A stretch of DNA of 64,000 nt from Neisseria cinerea (GTDB lineage Bacteria; Pseudomonadota; Gammaproteobacteria; Burkholderiales; Neisseriaceae), in assembly GCF_900475315.1 (NCBI RefSeq), contig NZ_LS483369.1, positions 1 through 64,000 on the forward strand, given 5' to 3'. The notes below the pieces were generated by a model. It had not been told where the DNA came from and did not search any database. It worked only from the letters and a program-made list of their open reading frames with translations. This document shows, one piece after another, positions 1 to 11,714 of the stretch (positions are counted from its first letter, which is position 1; each line of letters starts with the position of its first letter). A program made the translations under genes and the position numbers.

Positions 1-1398
1 ATGCTTAAGAGCCAGTTTGCCGGGAAAATCGAGGCGGTGATGCAGGAATTGGTGCCTAACCGTGCCGCATTCATATTCAAACCCGGCGAAGGCATACGCT
101 ATGAGATGGCGGATGTCGGGGTTGTAGAAAAACCGCCCGTGCACGAGGTGCGGGATGAATTGCCGGTGCAGGAGAAGTTGTCGGATGAAATGCCGTCTGA
201 AGGGCCTGCCAAATCCGTACAGGCGAAAACGGCGGCGGATATTTTGGCGGAACGTATGAAAAACCTCCCGCATGAGCTGCGCCATACTGCCGAACCTGCT
301 TCTCGTCCGGAATCGGAGGTGCTTGCGAAAGCGCGGACGGATGCGCAGCGTGATGCGGAAGAGGCGCGTTACGAACAAACCAACCTGTCTCCGGATTACA
401 CGTTTGATACGTTGGTAGAAGGTAAAGGCAACCGCCTAGCAGCTGCCGCCGCGCAGGCGATAGCGGAAAGTCCGGGACAGAGTTATAACCCGTTTTTCCT
501 CTATGGCAGTACGGGTTTGGGTAAAACCCACTTGGTTCAGGCCGTGGGTAACGAGCTGTTGAAAAACCGTCCCGATGCGAAAGTGCGCTATATGCATTCG
601 GACGACTATATCCGCAGCTTTATGAAGGCGGTTCGCAACAATACCTATGACGTATTCAAGCAGCAATACAAGCAATACGACCTGCTGATTATCGACGACA
701 TCCAGTTCATCAAAGGCAAAGACCGTACAATGGAGGAATTCTTCTATCTGTACAATCATTTCCACAACGAGAAAAAACAGCTCATCCTCACTTGCGATGT
801 GTTGCCTGCGAAAATCGAAGGCATGGACGACCGGCTCAAATCGCGTTTCTCTTGGGGTTTGACTTTGGAACTCGAACCGCCCGAATTGGAAATGCGCATC
901 GCCATTTTGCAGAAAAAGGCAGAAGCGGCGGGTATCAGCATCGAAGACGAGGCGGCATTGTTTATTGCCAACCTGATCCGTTCCAATGTGCGCGAATTGG
1001 AAGGTGCGTTTAACCGTGTCAGTGCGAGCAGCCGCTTTATGAACCGGCCGGTTATCGATATCGATTTGGCGCGTACGGCTTTGCAGGACATTATTGCCGA
1101 GAAGCATAAGGTCATTACCGCCGATATCATTATTGATGCCGTTGCCAAATATTACCGTATCAAAATCAGCGATGTGCTCGGTAAGAAACGGACACGAAAC
1201 ATTGCCCGTCCGCGCCAGGTGGCGATGAGCCTGACCAAAGAGCTGACCACGTTGAGTCTGCCGTCTATCGGCGATTCGTTCGGCGGGCGCGACCATACGA
1301 CCGTTATGCACGGCATCAGGGCCGTGTCGAAACTGCGCGAAGAAGATCCGGAATTGGCTCAGGATTATGAAAAGCTGCTGATTCTGATTCAAAACTGA
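1..1398 (+). CDS. dnaA: Chromosomal replication initiator DnaA (5' end outside window)
   Basis: DnaA binds DnaA boxes at oriC as an ATP-bound filament, opens the duplex and loads DnaB. Seen: 465 codons ending in TGA. The Walker A motif GSTGLGKT is near visible residues 169-176, Walker B (LLIIDDIQF) near 228-236, and the C-terminal DNA-binding signature GGRDHTTVMH lies near the end. Family members in Neisseria are about 50 residues longer and start with domain I, which is missing here. The window's first ATG is therefore an internal methionine and the true start lies upstream. The linker after domain I (about residues 40-120) is low complexity, and a DUS inside it encodes Met-Pro-Ser-Glu. dnaN follows 79 bp downstream, the usual order. 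Confidence 0.97.
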   Translation: MLKSQFAGKIEAVMQELVPNRAAFIFKPGEGIRYEMADVGVVEKPPVHEVRDELPVQEKLSDEMPSEGPAKSVQAKTAADILAERMKNLPHELRHTAEPASRPESEVLAKARTDAQRDAEEARYEQTNLSPDYTFDTLVEGKGNRLAAAAAQAIAESPGQSYNPFFLYGSTGLGKTHLVQAVGNELLKNRPDAKVRYMHSDDYIRSFMKAVRNNTYDVFKQQYKQYDLLIIDDIQFIKGKDRTMEEFFYLYNHFHNEKKQLILTCDVLPAKIEGMDDRLKSRFSWGLTLELEPPELEMRIAILQKKAEAAGISIEDEAALFIANLIRSNVRELEGAFNRVSASSRFMNRPVIDIDLARTALQDIIAEKHKVITADIIIDAVAKYYRIKISDVLGKKRTRNIARPRQVAMSLTKELTTLSLPSIGDSFGGRDHTTVMHGIRAVSKLREEDPELAQDYEKLLILIQN

Positions 1399-1409
1399 TG
1401 GAAAACGTT

Positions 1410-1443
1410 TTCAGACGGCATGATATTGCACAAGCCGTCCGAA
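1410..1443. terminator. Inverted DUS / DUS-variant pair between dnaA and dnaN
   Basis: A TTCAGACGGC arm (1410-1419) faces a GCCGTCCGAA arm (1434-1443) with a 14-base loop. One mismatch to the DUS consensus sits in the second arm. No T-run follows, so it would at most attenuate transcription between dnaA and dnaN. Confidence 0.4.
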
Positions 1444-1477
1444 GGGTAAAGATACAAACCGATTCAAAGGAGCGAAC

Positions 1478-2581
1478 ATGTTGATTTTACAAGCCGAGCG
1501 CGACAGCCTGCTCAAACCGTTGCAAGCCGTTACCGGCATTGTCGAACGCCGCCACACCCTGCCTATCCTGTCTAATGTGCTGATTGAGGGCAGGGATGGT
1601 CAACCCCGGCTTTTGGCAACCGATTTGGAAATCCAAATCGATACCTCCGGTCCGGAATGCAGTGCGGCGGATTTTCGTATTACGACCAATGCCAAGAAAT
1701 TTCAGGATATTTTACGGGCACTGCCGGCAGGTGCATTGGTTTCGTTGGATTGGGACGACAACCGTCTGACGTTGAAAGCGGGCAAGTCCCGTTTTGCCCT
1801 GCAAACCCTGCCTGCCGAAGATTTTCCGCAAATGAATATCGGCGAGGATGTCAGTGCCGTTTTCGAGTTGGAACAGGAAGCCTTCAAGTCCATGCTTTCG
1901 CAGGTTCAATACAGTATGGCGGTGCAGGACATCCGCTATTATCTCAACGGTTTGCTGATGCAGGTCGAAGGCGGGCAATTGCGCCTTGTGGCGACAGACG
2001 GACACCGGCTTGCTTATTCGGCTTGCGCCATTGATACGGATTTGCCGCGAACCGAGGTTATTTTGCCGCGCAAAACGGTTTTGGAGCTTTTCAAACTGTT
2101 GAATAATCCGTCCGATCCGATTCAGGTGGAACTCTTGGACAAGCAGGTTCGCTTCCGTTGCAACGGCACAACCATCGTCAGCAAAGTCATTGACGGCAAA
2201 TTCCCTGATTTCAACCGTGTGATTCCTTTGGATAACGACAAGATTTTCGTGTTGTCGAGGGCGGAATTGTTGGGCGCGTTGGAACGTGCATCGATTCTTG
2301 CCAATGAAAAATTCCGCGGTGCGCGATTGTTTTTGCAGCCCGGCCTCTTGAGCGTTGTGTGCAGCAACAACGAACAGGAAGAAGCGCGCGAAGAAATCGA
2401 GATTGCTTATCAGGGCGGCGAACTTGAGGTCGGTTTCAATATCGGTTATCTGATGGACGTGTTGCGAAATATTCATTCCGACGATGTGCAGCTTGCTTTC
2501 GGCGATGCCAACCGTTCGACCTTGTTTACCGTGCCGAACAATCCGAATTTCAAATATATCGTGATGCCGATGCGCATCTGA
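1478..2581 (+). CDS. dnaN: DNA polymerase III beta sliding clamp
   Basis: The beta clamp is a ring-shaped homodimer that tethers Pol III and other polymerases to DNA. Seen: 367 residues, the normal clamp length, starting MLILQAERDSLLKPLQ and ending in the family-typical FKYIVMPMRI with C-terminal P-M-R. Three repeated clamp domains are expected and the length fits. The ATG at 1478 follows a purine-rich AAAGGAG. It lies directly after dnaA in the same direction, consistent with a dnaA-dnaN transcription unit. Nothing is unusual in the reading frame. Confidence 0.97.
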   Translation: MLILQAERDSLLKPLQAVTGIVERRHTLPILSNVLIEGRDGQPRLLATDLEIQIDTSGPECSAADFRITTNAKKFQDILRALPAGALVSLDWDDNRLTLKAGKSRFALQTLPAEDFPQMNIGEDVSAVFELEQEAFKSMLSQVQYSMAVQDIRYYLNGLLMQVEGGQLRLVATDGHRLAYSACAIDTDLPRTEVILPRKTVLELFKLLNNPSDPIQVELLDKQVRFRCNGTTIVSKVIDGKFPDFNRVIPLDNDKIFVLSRAELLGALERASILANEKFRGARLFLQPGLLSVVCSNNEQEEAREEIEIAYQGGELEVGFNIGYLMDVLRNIHSDDVQLAFGDANRSTLFTVPNNPNFKYIVMPMRI

Positions 2582-2726
2582 TTGGTTGACCGCGAGTGTG
2601 CGTGTGGAAAGAATAACCCCGAAACAGAGGAGACAGTTTCGGGGTTTTCCGTATTCGGCGTATATCGGCGCATACGGTATCCGGCGTGGTTTGCCGTGAC
2701 AAGGAGGATTGGCCGGTAAAACGGAT

Positions 2727-2755
2727 ACCGTCTGAAATCCTGTTTCAGACGGCAT
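2727..2755. terminator. Inverted DUS pair between dnaN and ppk
   Basis: ACCGTCTGAA and TTCAGACGGCAT arms separated by only a few bases, followed by TTTT. It lies between the ends of the convergent genes dnaN (+) and ppk (-), so it can serve both. Confidence 0.7.
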
Positions 2756-2784
2756 TTTGACGGGGCATGGGTTTGGTAGGACGG

Positions 2785-4842
2785 TCAGCCGCCGTGCAGA
2801 ACCCACAAATCGTTTTGCAGGTCGACTTCGGATTCGCCTTCGGCAGGTGTGGCTCTGATATAGCTGCCGTCCGGCTGCATCAGCCATGCATGGGTGTTGT
2901 CGTCCAGTGCCATGGTCAGTCCTTCATGTATAACGCGCTTTTTGAGGGTTGGCGTGGTAACGGGCGTTGCTACTTCAATGCGGCGGAAGAAGTTGCGCCC
3001 CATCCAGTCTGCGCTGGAAATGAACGTATCGTCCGCGCCGTTGTTGTGGAAGCAGTAAATCCGTGAGTGTTCGAGCTGTCTGCCGACGATGGAGCGGACG
3101 CGGATGTTTTCGGACAATCCTTTTACACCGGGACGCAGGGTGCACATGCCGCGCACAATCAAGTCGACTTGCACGCCTGCCGCGCTGGCTTGGTACAGCG
3201 CATCAATCACACTCGGTTCGATAAGCGAATTCATCTTGGCAGTAATCCGTGCCGGCTTGCCTACTTTGGCGTGTGCGGTTTCCTGCCTGATGCGGTTGAT
3301 GATCATTTTGTGCAGGGTAAAGGGGCTTTGATAGAGCTTGTTCAGACGGCCGGGTTTACCCAAACCTGTGATTTCCATAAACAAAGTGTTTACGTCAGCG
3401 GTAATTTGGTCGTCGTCGGTAATGATGCCGAAGTCGGTGTAGATGCGCGATGTGCCTTGGTGGTAGTTGCCGGTACCGAGGTGGGCATAACGTTTGAGCA
3501 CGCCGTCCTCGCGGCGGATTACCAGTGCCATTTTGGCATGAACTTTGTAGCCGAATACGCCGTAAACGACGTGTGCACCTGCATTTTCAAGCTGTTGCGC
3601 CCAGTTGACGTTGTTGGCCTCATCAAAACGCGCCATCAGTTCGACCACGACGGTAACCTGTTTGCCTGCCAACGCGGCCTTCATCAAGGCGCGTACGAGT
3701 TCGGAATTGCTGCCGGTGCGGTAGATGGTCATTTTGACGGCAAGGACGGCGGGGTCTGCGGCGGCTTCGCGTATCATGTGGACGACGGGGTCGAAGGACT
3801 GGTACGGATGGTGCAGAAGGATGGGTGCGCGGCGTATCAGTTTGAATATCGAGCCGTTTTTACCCAAGGCTTTCAACCTGCCTTGTGTATGGGGCGGAAA
3901 TTTTAAATCAGGACGGTCAACCAAATCGGGAACGGCGTTGAGGCGTACGAGGTTGACCGGACCTTTGACTTGGTAAAGTTCGGCAGCGGTCAGCCTGAAT
4001 TGCGACAGCAGGAAGTCGTGGATGTAGGCGGGGCAGGTGTCGGCGACTTCAAGGCGTACGCCGTCTCCGTATTCCCGGTCGTGCAGTTCGTTTTGGATGG
4101 CGGCCCGGAGGTTTTTGAGGTCTTCTTCATCGACGGTCAGGTCGCTGTCGCGGGTGAGGCGGAATTGGTGGCAGCCTTTGACCGTCATGCTGGGAAAGAG
4201 TTTGCCGACGTGGGCGTGCAGGATGGAGGAGAGGAAGACAAAGCCGCTGCCGCCTTGGCATAATTCTGCAGGCAGGGGGACGACGCGTGGCAGGATGCGC
4301 GGTGCCTGGACAATCGCCATACCCGAGGGTCTGCCGAATGCGTCTGTGCCGTCGAGTTCTACGGCAAAGTTCAGCGATTTGTTCAGCGGGCGTGGGAACG
4401 GGTGGGAGGGGTCAAGGCCGATGGGGGTCAGAATCGGCAACAACTCACGGTCAAAATAGTCTTCAATCCATTTTTTCTGTGTGTCTGTCCAATTTCGGCG
4501 GCGGTAAAAAAAGATGCCTTCTTGTGCCAGTTCTGGTTGAAGGACGTTGTTAAACAGGTCGTATTGGTGCTGAATCAGCGAACGTGCTGCCTTAGTAACG
4601 TCCGCAATGGTTTCAGACGGCATTTTGCCGTTGTCCAGCTTGCACCGGGGATGCAGTTTGTCCTCCCTTTTAAGCCAAGCCATGCGGACTTCGAAGAATT
4701 CGTCGAGGTTGGATGAAACGATGCACAGGAAACGCAGACGTTCCAGCAGGGGGACGTTTTTGTCTTCTGCCTGCGCCAAAACACGGCGGTTGAATTCCAG
4801 CAGGCTCAGTTCTCGGCAGAGGATGCGGTTTTGTTCGTGCAT
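2785..4842 (-). CDS. ppk: Polyphosphate kinase
   Basis: PPK1 reversibly transfers the gamma-phosphate of ATP to inorganic polyphosphate, using a phospho-histidine intermediate. Seen: 685 residues, the normal PPK1 length, starting MHEQNRILCRELSLLEFNRR. The N-terminal substrate-binding domain is followed by the nucleotide-binding loop region (LLHHPYQSFDPVV) and the conserved segment RYAHLGTGNYHQGT containing the catalytic histidine region. The second PLD-like half carries LRPGVKGLSENIRVRSIVGR. The ATG at 4842 follows GGAGAACCTT on the minus strand. Polyphosphate is abundant in Neisseria and linked to serum resistance in the literature. Confidence 0.96.
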   Translation of the reverse strand: MHEQNRILCRELSLLEFNRRVLAQAEDKNVPLLERLRFLCIVSSNLDEFFEVRMAWLKREDKLHPRCKLDNGKMPSETIADVTKAARSLIQHQYDLFNNVLQPELAQEGIFFYRRRNWTDTQKKWIEDYFDRELLPILTPIGLDPSHPFPRPLNKSLNFAVELDGTDAFGRPSGMAIVQAPRILPRVVPLPAELCQGGSGFVFLSSILHAHVGKLFPSMTVKGCHQFRLTRDSDLTVDEEDLKNLRAAIQNELHDREYGDGVRLEVADTCPAYIHDFLLSQFRLTAAELYQVKGPVNLVRLNAVPDLVDRPDLKFPPHTQGRLKALGKNGSIFKLIRRAPILLHHPYQSFDPVVHMIREAAADPAVLAVKMTIYRTGSNSELVRALMKAALAGKQVTVVVELMARFDEANNVNWAQQLENAGAHVVYGVFGYKVHAKMALVIRREDGVLKRYAHLGTGNYHQGTSRIYTDFGIITDDDQITADVNTLFMEITGLGKPGRLNKLYQSPFTLHKMIINRIRQETAHAKVGKPARITAKMNSLIEPSVIDALYQASAAGVQVDLIVRGMCTLRPGVKGLSENIRVRSIVGRQLEHSRIYCFHNNGADDTFISSADWMGRNFFRRIEVATPVTTPTLKKRVIHEGLTMALDDNTHAWLMQPDGSYIRATPAEGESEVDLQNDLWVLHGG

Positions 4843-4974
4843 AAGGTTCTCCCAGGTGCTGTCTGATTGTTCTGTTGGAAAAGGCGGTAATACCCCCTGA
4901 AATCTTGAAGGTGTTTTTAACGTTTTTCAGACGGCATATGCATGGCTTTTATTAGGATTTGGGGCATGATGTGA

Positions 4975-5005
4975 AAACGGATACCGCTATATACGGTATC
5001 CGTTT
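4975..5005 (-). terminator. Rho-independent terminator after the L,D-transpeptidase-like gene
   Basis: Perfect 12-bp arms (AAACGGATACCG and CGGTATCCGTTT) around a 7-base loop, just past the stop of the minus-strand gene ending at 5008. It is not a DUS. A separate single DUS lies at 4926-4937, upstream of ppk. Confidence 0.8.
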
Positions 5006-5007
5006 GT

Positions 5008-5451
5008 TTAAATTACTTCCAATACAAAATAATGGCGCAGTTTTTCGTATACCGCGTCGCTTACGTTGATGCAGCCGTTGGTCATAATCCTGTCGGACAC
5101 AACCGAAGATGCGATACGTTCGCTCCGTCTTTCCGACGGTATCTGATTCCAAACGCGGTGCAGGGCAAACAGGAAGTCACCTTCCTGTTTGAAGCCGATA
5201 ACTTCGCCGCCGTATCCGGGTTTGTTGGTACTGTTCAGTGTCAAACCAAACTTCCCTTTGGGTGTGGAAACGCCGAGAAGGACGGGATGGCACTGATGGT
5301 CATCGGCAAAACAGAGTTCCGCTTTGGATGTGTTTACGATGACTTTTTTCTTTTGAATATAGGCGTTGACCGCATCCGGTTGCCCCTGTGCATATACGGG
5401 GGCAACCATTGACAGGCCGCATAATATCCCTAAAAACAGGCGGAACGGCAT
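5008..5451 (-). CDS. Periplasmic L,D-transpeptidase-like (YkuD) protein
   Basis: YkuD-fold enzymes use a cysteine to cleave and re-form peptide bonds on meso-diaminopimelate in murein. Seen: 147 residues with a clear signal peptide (MPFRLFLGILCGLSMVAPVYA) and a compact domain. The end holds a conserved His (FALHRVW) and the catalytic-type motif MTNGCINVSD with the nucleophile candidate Cys. The usual S-x-G-C-x-R has Asn in place of Arg, as in the NGCIN-type subfamily. It is short for an L,D-transpeptidase and has no LysM or other cell-wall-binding domain. Only 6 bp separate it from the lipoprotein gene upstream, so the two are probably cotranscribed. The substrate is not known from sequence. 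Confidence 0.7.
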   Translation of the reverse strand: MPFRLFLGILCGLSMVAPVYAQGQPDAVNAYIQKKKVIVNTSKAELCFADDHQCHPVLLGVSTPKGKFGLTLNSTNKPGYGGEVIGFKQEGDFLFALHRVWNQIPSERRSERIASSVVSDRIMTNGCINVSDAVYEKLRHYFVLEVI

Positions 5452-5457
5452 GTCGGA

Positions 5458-5973
5458 TTATTGGCGGATACGTTTAGGCGTTGCCGGTACGATTTCGCGG
5501 ATGATGACTTGCGGCTCGGCTTTTGGTGCAGGCGGCGGGCAGACGGCATCTTTCGGGAATACTGGATTCCAGTAGAAGCTGCGGGCAAATTTGTCTTTAT
5601 CGAAAATAATTTTGTATTGACAGGTGGTAACGCCTTCTACGCCGGAAGTGTTTTCAGGGTCGGTACCTACGCCCGGGGTGTAGAAGTGGAACAGGTAATC
5701 CCATTCGCGCACGCCGTACATGCCTTCGTTGTAATGCGGGCGACCCAAGATTTTGTAGATGTCGTCTTTGGTCAGGCCGGGACGCATCAAGTCCAATTCG
5801 TCATAGGTCGGGAATGTGCCGCGATCGTTGTTAAAAGTCAGGGAGTAGGGTTTCGGGAAGACCGGATTGTCGGTCGTGCCGTCGGCTTTGACGTTGCTTT
5901 TGGTTGCGCAGGCAGACAGAACGCCAGCCGCCAATACTGCCAAGCCAAGTTTAACGATTTGTTTTGTTTTCAT
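5458..5973 (-). CDS. Outer-membrane lipoprotein with SmpA/OmlA (BamE-like) domain
   Basis: Seen: MKTKQIVKLGLAVLAAGVLSAC, a lipoprotein signal with lipobox LSAC. A BamE/SmpA-like core follows (DELDLMRPGLTKDDIYKILGRPHYNEGMYG ... REWDYLF), then a proline-rich tail. The open frame extends upstream to 6087, but the ATG at 5973 places the signal peptide correctly. The SmpA/OmlA domain typically occurs in proteins of the beta-barrel assembly machinery or other envelope scaffolds. It may correspond to the meningococcal lipoprotein Mlp. It is about 171 residues, longer than E. coli BamE, with an extra C-terminal segment ending PATPKRIRQ. Cotranscription with the YkuD gene just downstream is likely. 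Confidence 0.75.
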   Translation of the reverse strand: MKTKQIVKLGLAVLAAGVLSACATKSNVKADGTTDNPVFPKPYSLTFNNDRGTFPTYDELDLMRPGLTKDDIYKILGRPHYNEGMYGVREWDYLFHFYTPGVGTDPENTSGVEGVTTCQYKIIFDKDKFARSFYWNPVFPKDAVCPPPAPKAEPQVIIREIVPATPKRIRQ

Positions 5974-6346
5974 GTGCAAAGTCCTTTTTGTCTGATACCT
6001 GTTTGCCGTCCGATTTGGCAGACTTGCTGCAGGTAGTTTAAACGTTTGATTTCGGTTCGTGATATTAGCATAAAAAAGTGTATACAACAGTAAATTTTGT
6101 ATAATTAAATATCATATATTAATGATGTGTGCCTGAGTATTATTTTAAGTTGGCTGATTCTATTTATATCTGATTTATATAATGTTTTTTACGGGCTATT
6201 TTTAACTTGACTTAGACCGGCATGAGTGGTTTTCGGGTAAGGTGTGTGCAAAATAATGTAATACGCCATGTTTTTGGGAATTATCTGTTTTGTGCGGCGC
6301 TGCTGCATTTTGCCGTCAATTTACCGATTCTCCAATCTTGGCAACC
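5974..6346. other. AT-rich intergenic region between divergent lipoprotein gene and leuS
   Basis: About 420 bp separate the two divergent starts, and the middle (6060-6260) is clearly more AT-rich than its neighbours. It must hold the lipoprotein promoter, reading left. I see no open reading frame, RNA gene, Correia element or DUS in it. Confidence 0.5.
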
Positions 6347-6355
6347 TGCTATAAT
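6347..6355 (+). promoter_or_regulatory. Extended -10 promoter of leuS
   Basis: TGCTATAAT is a perfect TGn-TATAAT extended -10 element, 41 bp before the leuS ATG. No good -35 lies 17 bp upstream, which fits extended -10 promoters. Confidence 0.6.
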
Positions 6356-6374
6356 TCACACTTTATATTTCTAA

Positions 6375-9032
<2,658 letters not shown>

Positions 9033-9056
9033 ACCAGATTCAGAAATTAATATCCA

Positions 9057-9096
9057 AAATGCCGTCTGAAATCCGAATGGATTACAGACGGCATTT
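9057..9096. terminator. Inverted DUS pair between leuS and the M23 peptidase gene
   Basis: ATGCCGTCTG and CAGACGGCAT arms around a 16-base loop, flanked by A and T-rich bases. It sits between convergent genes and can act bidirectionally. Confidence 0.7.
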
Positions 9097-9199
9097 AAAT
9101 TTAAACAGTACTGTTCCGTATGCTTCACATTTTTATTGCACGGTTACCGAGCGTTGTTTTTACGGTATGGATAAATATTGAGAAACCGTACATCTCGGG

Positions 9200-10489
9200 T
9201 TAATCCGTTTGCGACACGGCAACAGGTATGCCGCGTATTGATGCCAGCAGCGCGTCAGCTTCCTGTTTCTGTCTGGCAAACTCCGCTTTGTCTGCCTGCG
9301 TTAATTCGGGTGTCGGCAATGCGACCGAGGCGGGGTTGACGGGTTGTCCGTTGATACGTGCCTCATAATGCAGGTGGGGGCCGGTCGAGCGCCCTGTCGA
9401 ACCCACGAAGCCGATTACTTCTCCGCTGCGCACATTGCCTTGTGCCTGTGAGAACGCGCTTAAATGTGCATACAGCGTTTCTATACCGTTGGCGTGCTGT
9501 ATCATGACTGCGTTGCCGTAACCTCCTTTCCAGCCCTTAAATGTGATGATGCCGTCGGCGGAAGCCTTGACCGGCGTGCCCGAAGGTGCGGCGTAATCGA
9601 TGCCGGTGTGCAGCCTCCACGTGTGCAGGGTAGGGTGCATACGGTAGCCGAAAGGCGAAGAAATACGGGTGTAAACCAGCGGTTCGATGTTGAACCCTGT
9701 TTTCTGTTGTACGACTGTGCCGTCTTGATCGTAATAGTTGCCGCCTTCCGAACCTTTGCTGCCGGAACGGTAATAAAACGCTTGGTAGTTTGTGCCGCCT
9801 TTGACAACTTCCGCCGCCAAAATATCGCCTGTCGCCATTTGTTGACCGTGAAAATACAGGCTGTCGTAGAGCAGGCGTACGATATCTCCTTCCTGAAGGT
9901 CTGCAAGGTTGAAACGGCCGGCAAAAATCCCGCTCAAGGATTCGCGGATTTCGACAGGTACTTCCGCCCGCGCCAACGCGCCGCGTGCCGAGGTTTTGAC
10001 TACAACCGAACGCAGCGTGGGTAATACTTTCATGTCCGCTTCGGAACCTGACCGCTGCCATGTGCCGCCTTTTTTCTCCAGAGCGACAAAATTGCGTTCG
10101 CCCTCCTCATCGGTAAAAAACTGCACTTCGCGCGCACTGCCGTCGCTGCCGACCAAAACATGAACCGACTGGTCGGCCCGCAAATACCTCATATCGGTTG
10201 CGCCGCCATACTTTCCCGTTATCTGGACGATATCGTCCCGAGCGATGCCCAAACGCGCCAGCACGTCTCCGAGCGAGTCCCCGGGCTGTACGGCTTCCTG
10301 CGCCCAATAAGCCGTCCGGGTGCTGCTGCTCCAAGACACCGGCGGCAGCTTTTGTTCTATGCTCCGCGGCTTAATATGCTCCGTCTTGTCCGGTAAGGCG
10401 ATAATTGCCGCTGATGACAGAATAATCGTAACGGCAAGCGTACGAAGCGCGTATTTCCGATGCTTTTCCGAAAGCGGAAAGATTGCCAT
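9200..10489 (-). CDS. Periplasmic M23 zinc metallopeptidase (murein endopeptidase/carboxypeptidase)
   Basis: Seen: 429 residues with an N-terminal membrane anchor (YALRTLAVTIILSSAAIIAL). A LysM/OapA-like region follows (VQPGDSLGDVLARLGI). The M23 domain has the zinc ligands H and D in RLHTGIDYAAPSGTPV and the catalytic pair in the HLHYEA motif (TGPHLHYEARINGQPVNP). This matches the meningococcal NMB0315 and gonococcal NG1686 (Mpg) family. Those enzymes cut peptidoglycan stem peptides and affect piliation and oxidative resistance (established for the gonococcal protein). The start at 10489 gives the complete N-terminus. It is divergent from the COG4255 gene, with 79 bp between. Confidence 0.9.
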   Translation of the reverse strand: MAIFPLSEKHRKYALRTLAVTIILSSAAIIALPDKTEHIKPRSIEQKLPPVSWSSSTRTAYWAQEAVQPGDSLGDVLARLGIARDDIVQITGKYGGATDMRYLRADQSVHVLVGSDGSAREVQFFTDEEGERNFVALEKKGGTWQRSGSEADMKVLPTLRSVVVKTSARGALARAEVPVEIRESLSGIFAGRFNLADLQEGDIVRLLYDSLYFHGQQMATGDILAAEVVKGGTNYQAFYYRSGSKGSEGGNYYDQDGTVVQQKTGFNIEPLVYTRISSPFGYRMHPTLHTWRLHTGIDYAAPSGTPVKASADGIITFKGWKGGYGNAVMIQHANGIETLYAHLSAFSQAQGNVRSGEVIGFVGSTGRSTGPHLHYEARINGQPVNPASVALPTPELTQADKAEFARQKQEADALLASIRGIPVAVSQTD

Positions 10490-10568
10490 GCTGCTCCTTT
10501 TCTACGGCGTTTGTGCCGAATCCTCTATAATGTTGCGTCTAAAACTGTCTTTTGAAAACATTTCAACA

Positions 10569-11537
10569 ATGAAACTCACACTCGCCATCCCTTCGCTTAA
10601 TTTGGATGAAGACGAAGCCCGTATTCCGTTGAACCTGCCGGCATTCAATACTATGCTGAGATACGGCACGCTGCACCGGCAACGCTGCGCACCATCGTCA
10701 TTTTACGCACGTTATTTGTGGTGCGGGGAGTTGGCGGAAAATGCGGCGAAAGACCTGAATATGCCGTCTGAAGCCGTTGCGTTTGCCTCTCCCGTCTGGC
10801 AAAAGATGGGGATGCATCAGGCAAATGTACTGACGGCGGAATATTTGGACATCGGAAAAGGCGAGGCCGAACGCCTTTGTTTTGATCTGTCTGAATTTTA
10901 CCGCGACATTTCCTGGCATTTTACGCCCATTCTGCCCGAATTATGGCTGGTTTCCATGCAACGGCCATACCTCTGGGGGGCAAAGCCTGTTTTAGATTTG
11001 GGCGGATTGTTGGGTGCGGACGATCAGCCGGACGGAGAAGATGCGGTAACGTGGTTGCGCGTCCAAACCGAAATCCAAATGTGGCTGGCCGCGCATCCCG
11101 TCAATCATGACCGCAGGAAACGTGGGCTGCCCGAGTTGAACGGGCTGTGGCTTTGGGACGGCCTGAACGGTGGCGGGCTGGGCGGCACGGTTTTTGCCGA
11201 TACGGTTTGGAGCCGTTTTCACCCGAACCGCCGAGCATTGCCCGACAGCTTCCAAGCTTATGCGGAAACGGCGGCGCACCTGCCCGATACGCACCATATC
11301 CTGTTTATGGACGATTTGCGCCTGTCCGGACTGACGGGAGACAGGGAGCGGTATGCATCGGTTTTACAGCAGTGGGAAGAACGCTGGTTTGCGCCGCTTT
11401 ATGATACCGTCCGTACCGGCAAAATCAAACGGTTGGATATCTCCACAGACGGATTAAACGGCGGCACGCTGACGTTTACCGCCGCGGACAGGTGGAAATT
11501 CTGGCGCGGTACGAGGAACTTTGACGGAATTTGGTAA
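10569..11537 (+). CDS. COG4255/RpfE-like conserved protein
   Basis: Seen: 322 residues from the ATG at 10569 (MKLTLAIPSLNLDEDEARIP). The open frame extends to 10320, but that part covers the neighbour's 5' end on the other strand. There is no signal peptide or transmembrane segment. The block LNGLWLWDGLNGGGLGG resembles the W-x-W-G-G-G block of a proteobacterial family often labelled RpfE or phosphoglycerate-mutase-like. I see no mutase active-site motif, so no catalytic role is claimed. A DUS inside encodes NMPSEAV near residue 63. Function unknown; it is probably cytoplasmic. Confidence 0.7.
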   Translation: MKLTLAIPSLNLDEDEARIPLNLPAFNTMLRYGTLHRQRCAPSSFYARYLWCGELAENAAKDLNMPSEAVAFASPVWQKMGMHQANVLTAEYLDIGKGEAERLCFDLSEFYRDISWHFTPILPELWLVSMQRPYLWGAKPVLDLGGLLGADDQPDGEDAVTWLRVQTEIQMWLAAHPVNHDRRKRGLPELNGLWLWDGLNGGGLGGTVFADTVWSRFHPNRRALPDSFQAYAETAAHLPDTHHILFMDDLRLSGLTGDRERYASVLQQWEERWFAPLYDTVRTGKIKRLDISTDGLNGGTLTFTAADRWKFWRGTRNFDGIW

Positions 11538-11558
11538 GCTTGCCGAACAAAACCGCAA

Positions 11559-11598
11559 CAATGCCGTCTGAAACCGCGTCATGGTTTCAGACGGCATT
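11559..11598. terminator. Inverted DUS pair downstream of the COG4255 gene
   Basis: ATGCCGTCTGAAAC and GTTTCAGACGGCAT arms followed by TTTTTTC. It lies after the plus-strand gene and before the end of dxs on the other strand. Confidence 0.8.
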
Positions 11599-11714
11599 TT
11601 TTCTTGCATGATATCCGGCCGGACAATAATGTTTCCTACTGTTAGGACGAACAAGTCGGCATAGAAACCGTCGGTAAAAAAACGCAAGGGTTTCACCTGC
11701 CGATAACGGGTGGC

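Noticed and set aside
436-1392. 318-codon open frame antisense to dnaA
   Set aside because: Complete overlap with a certain gene and no family similarity.
1399-1477. dnaA-dnaN spacer as replication origin
   Set aside because: No DnaA-box cluster or AT-rich unwinding repeats; only a DUS hairpin.
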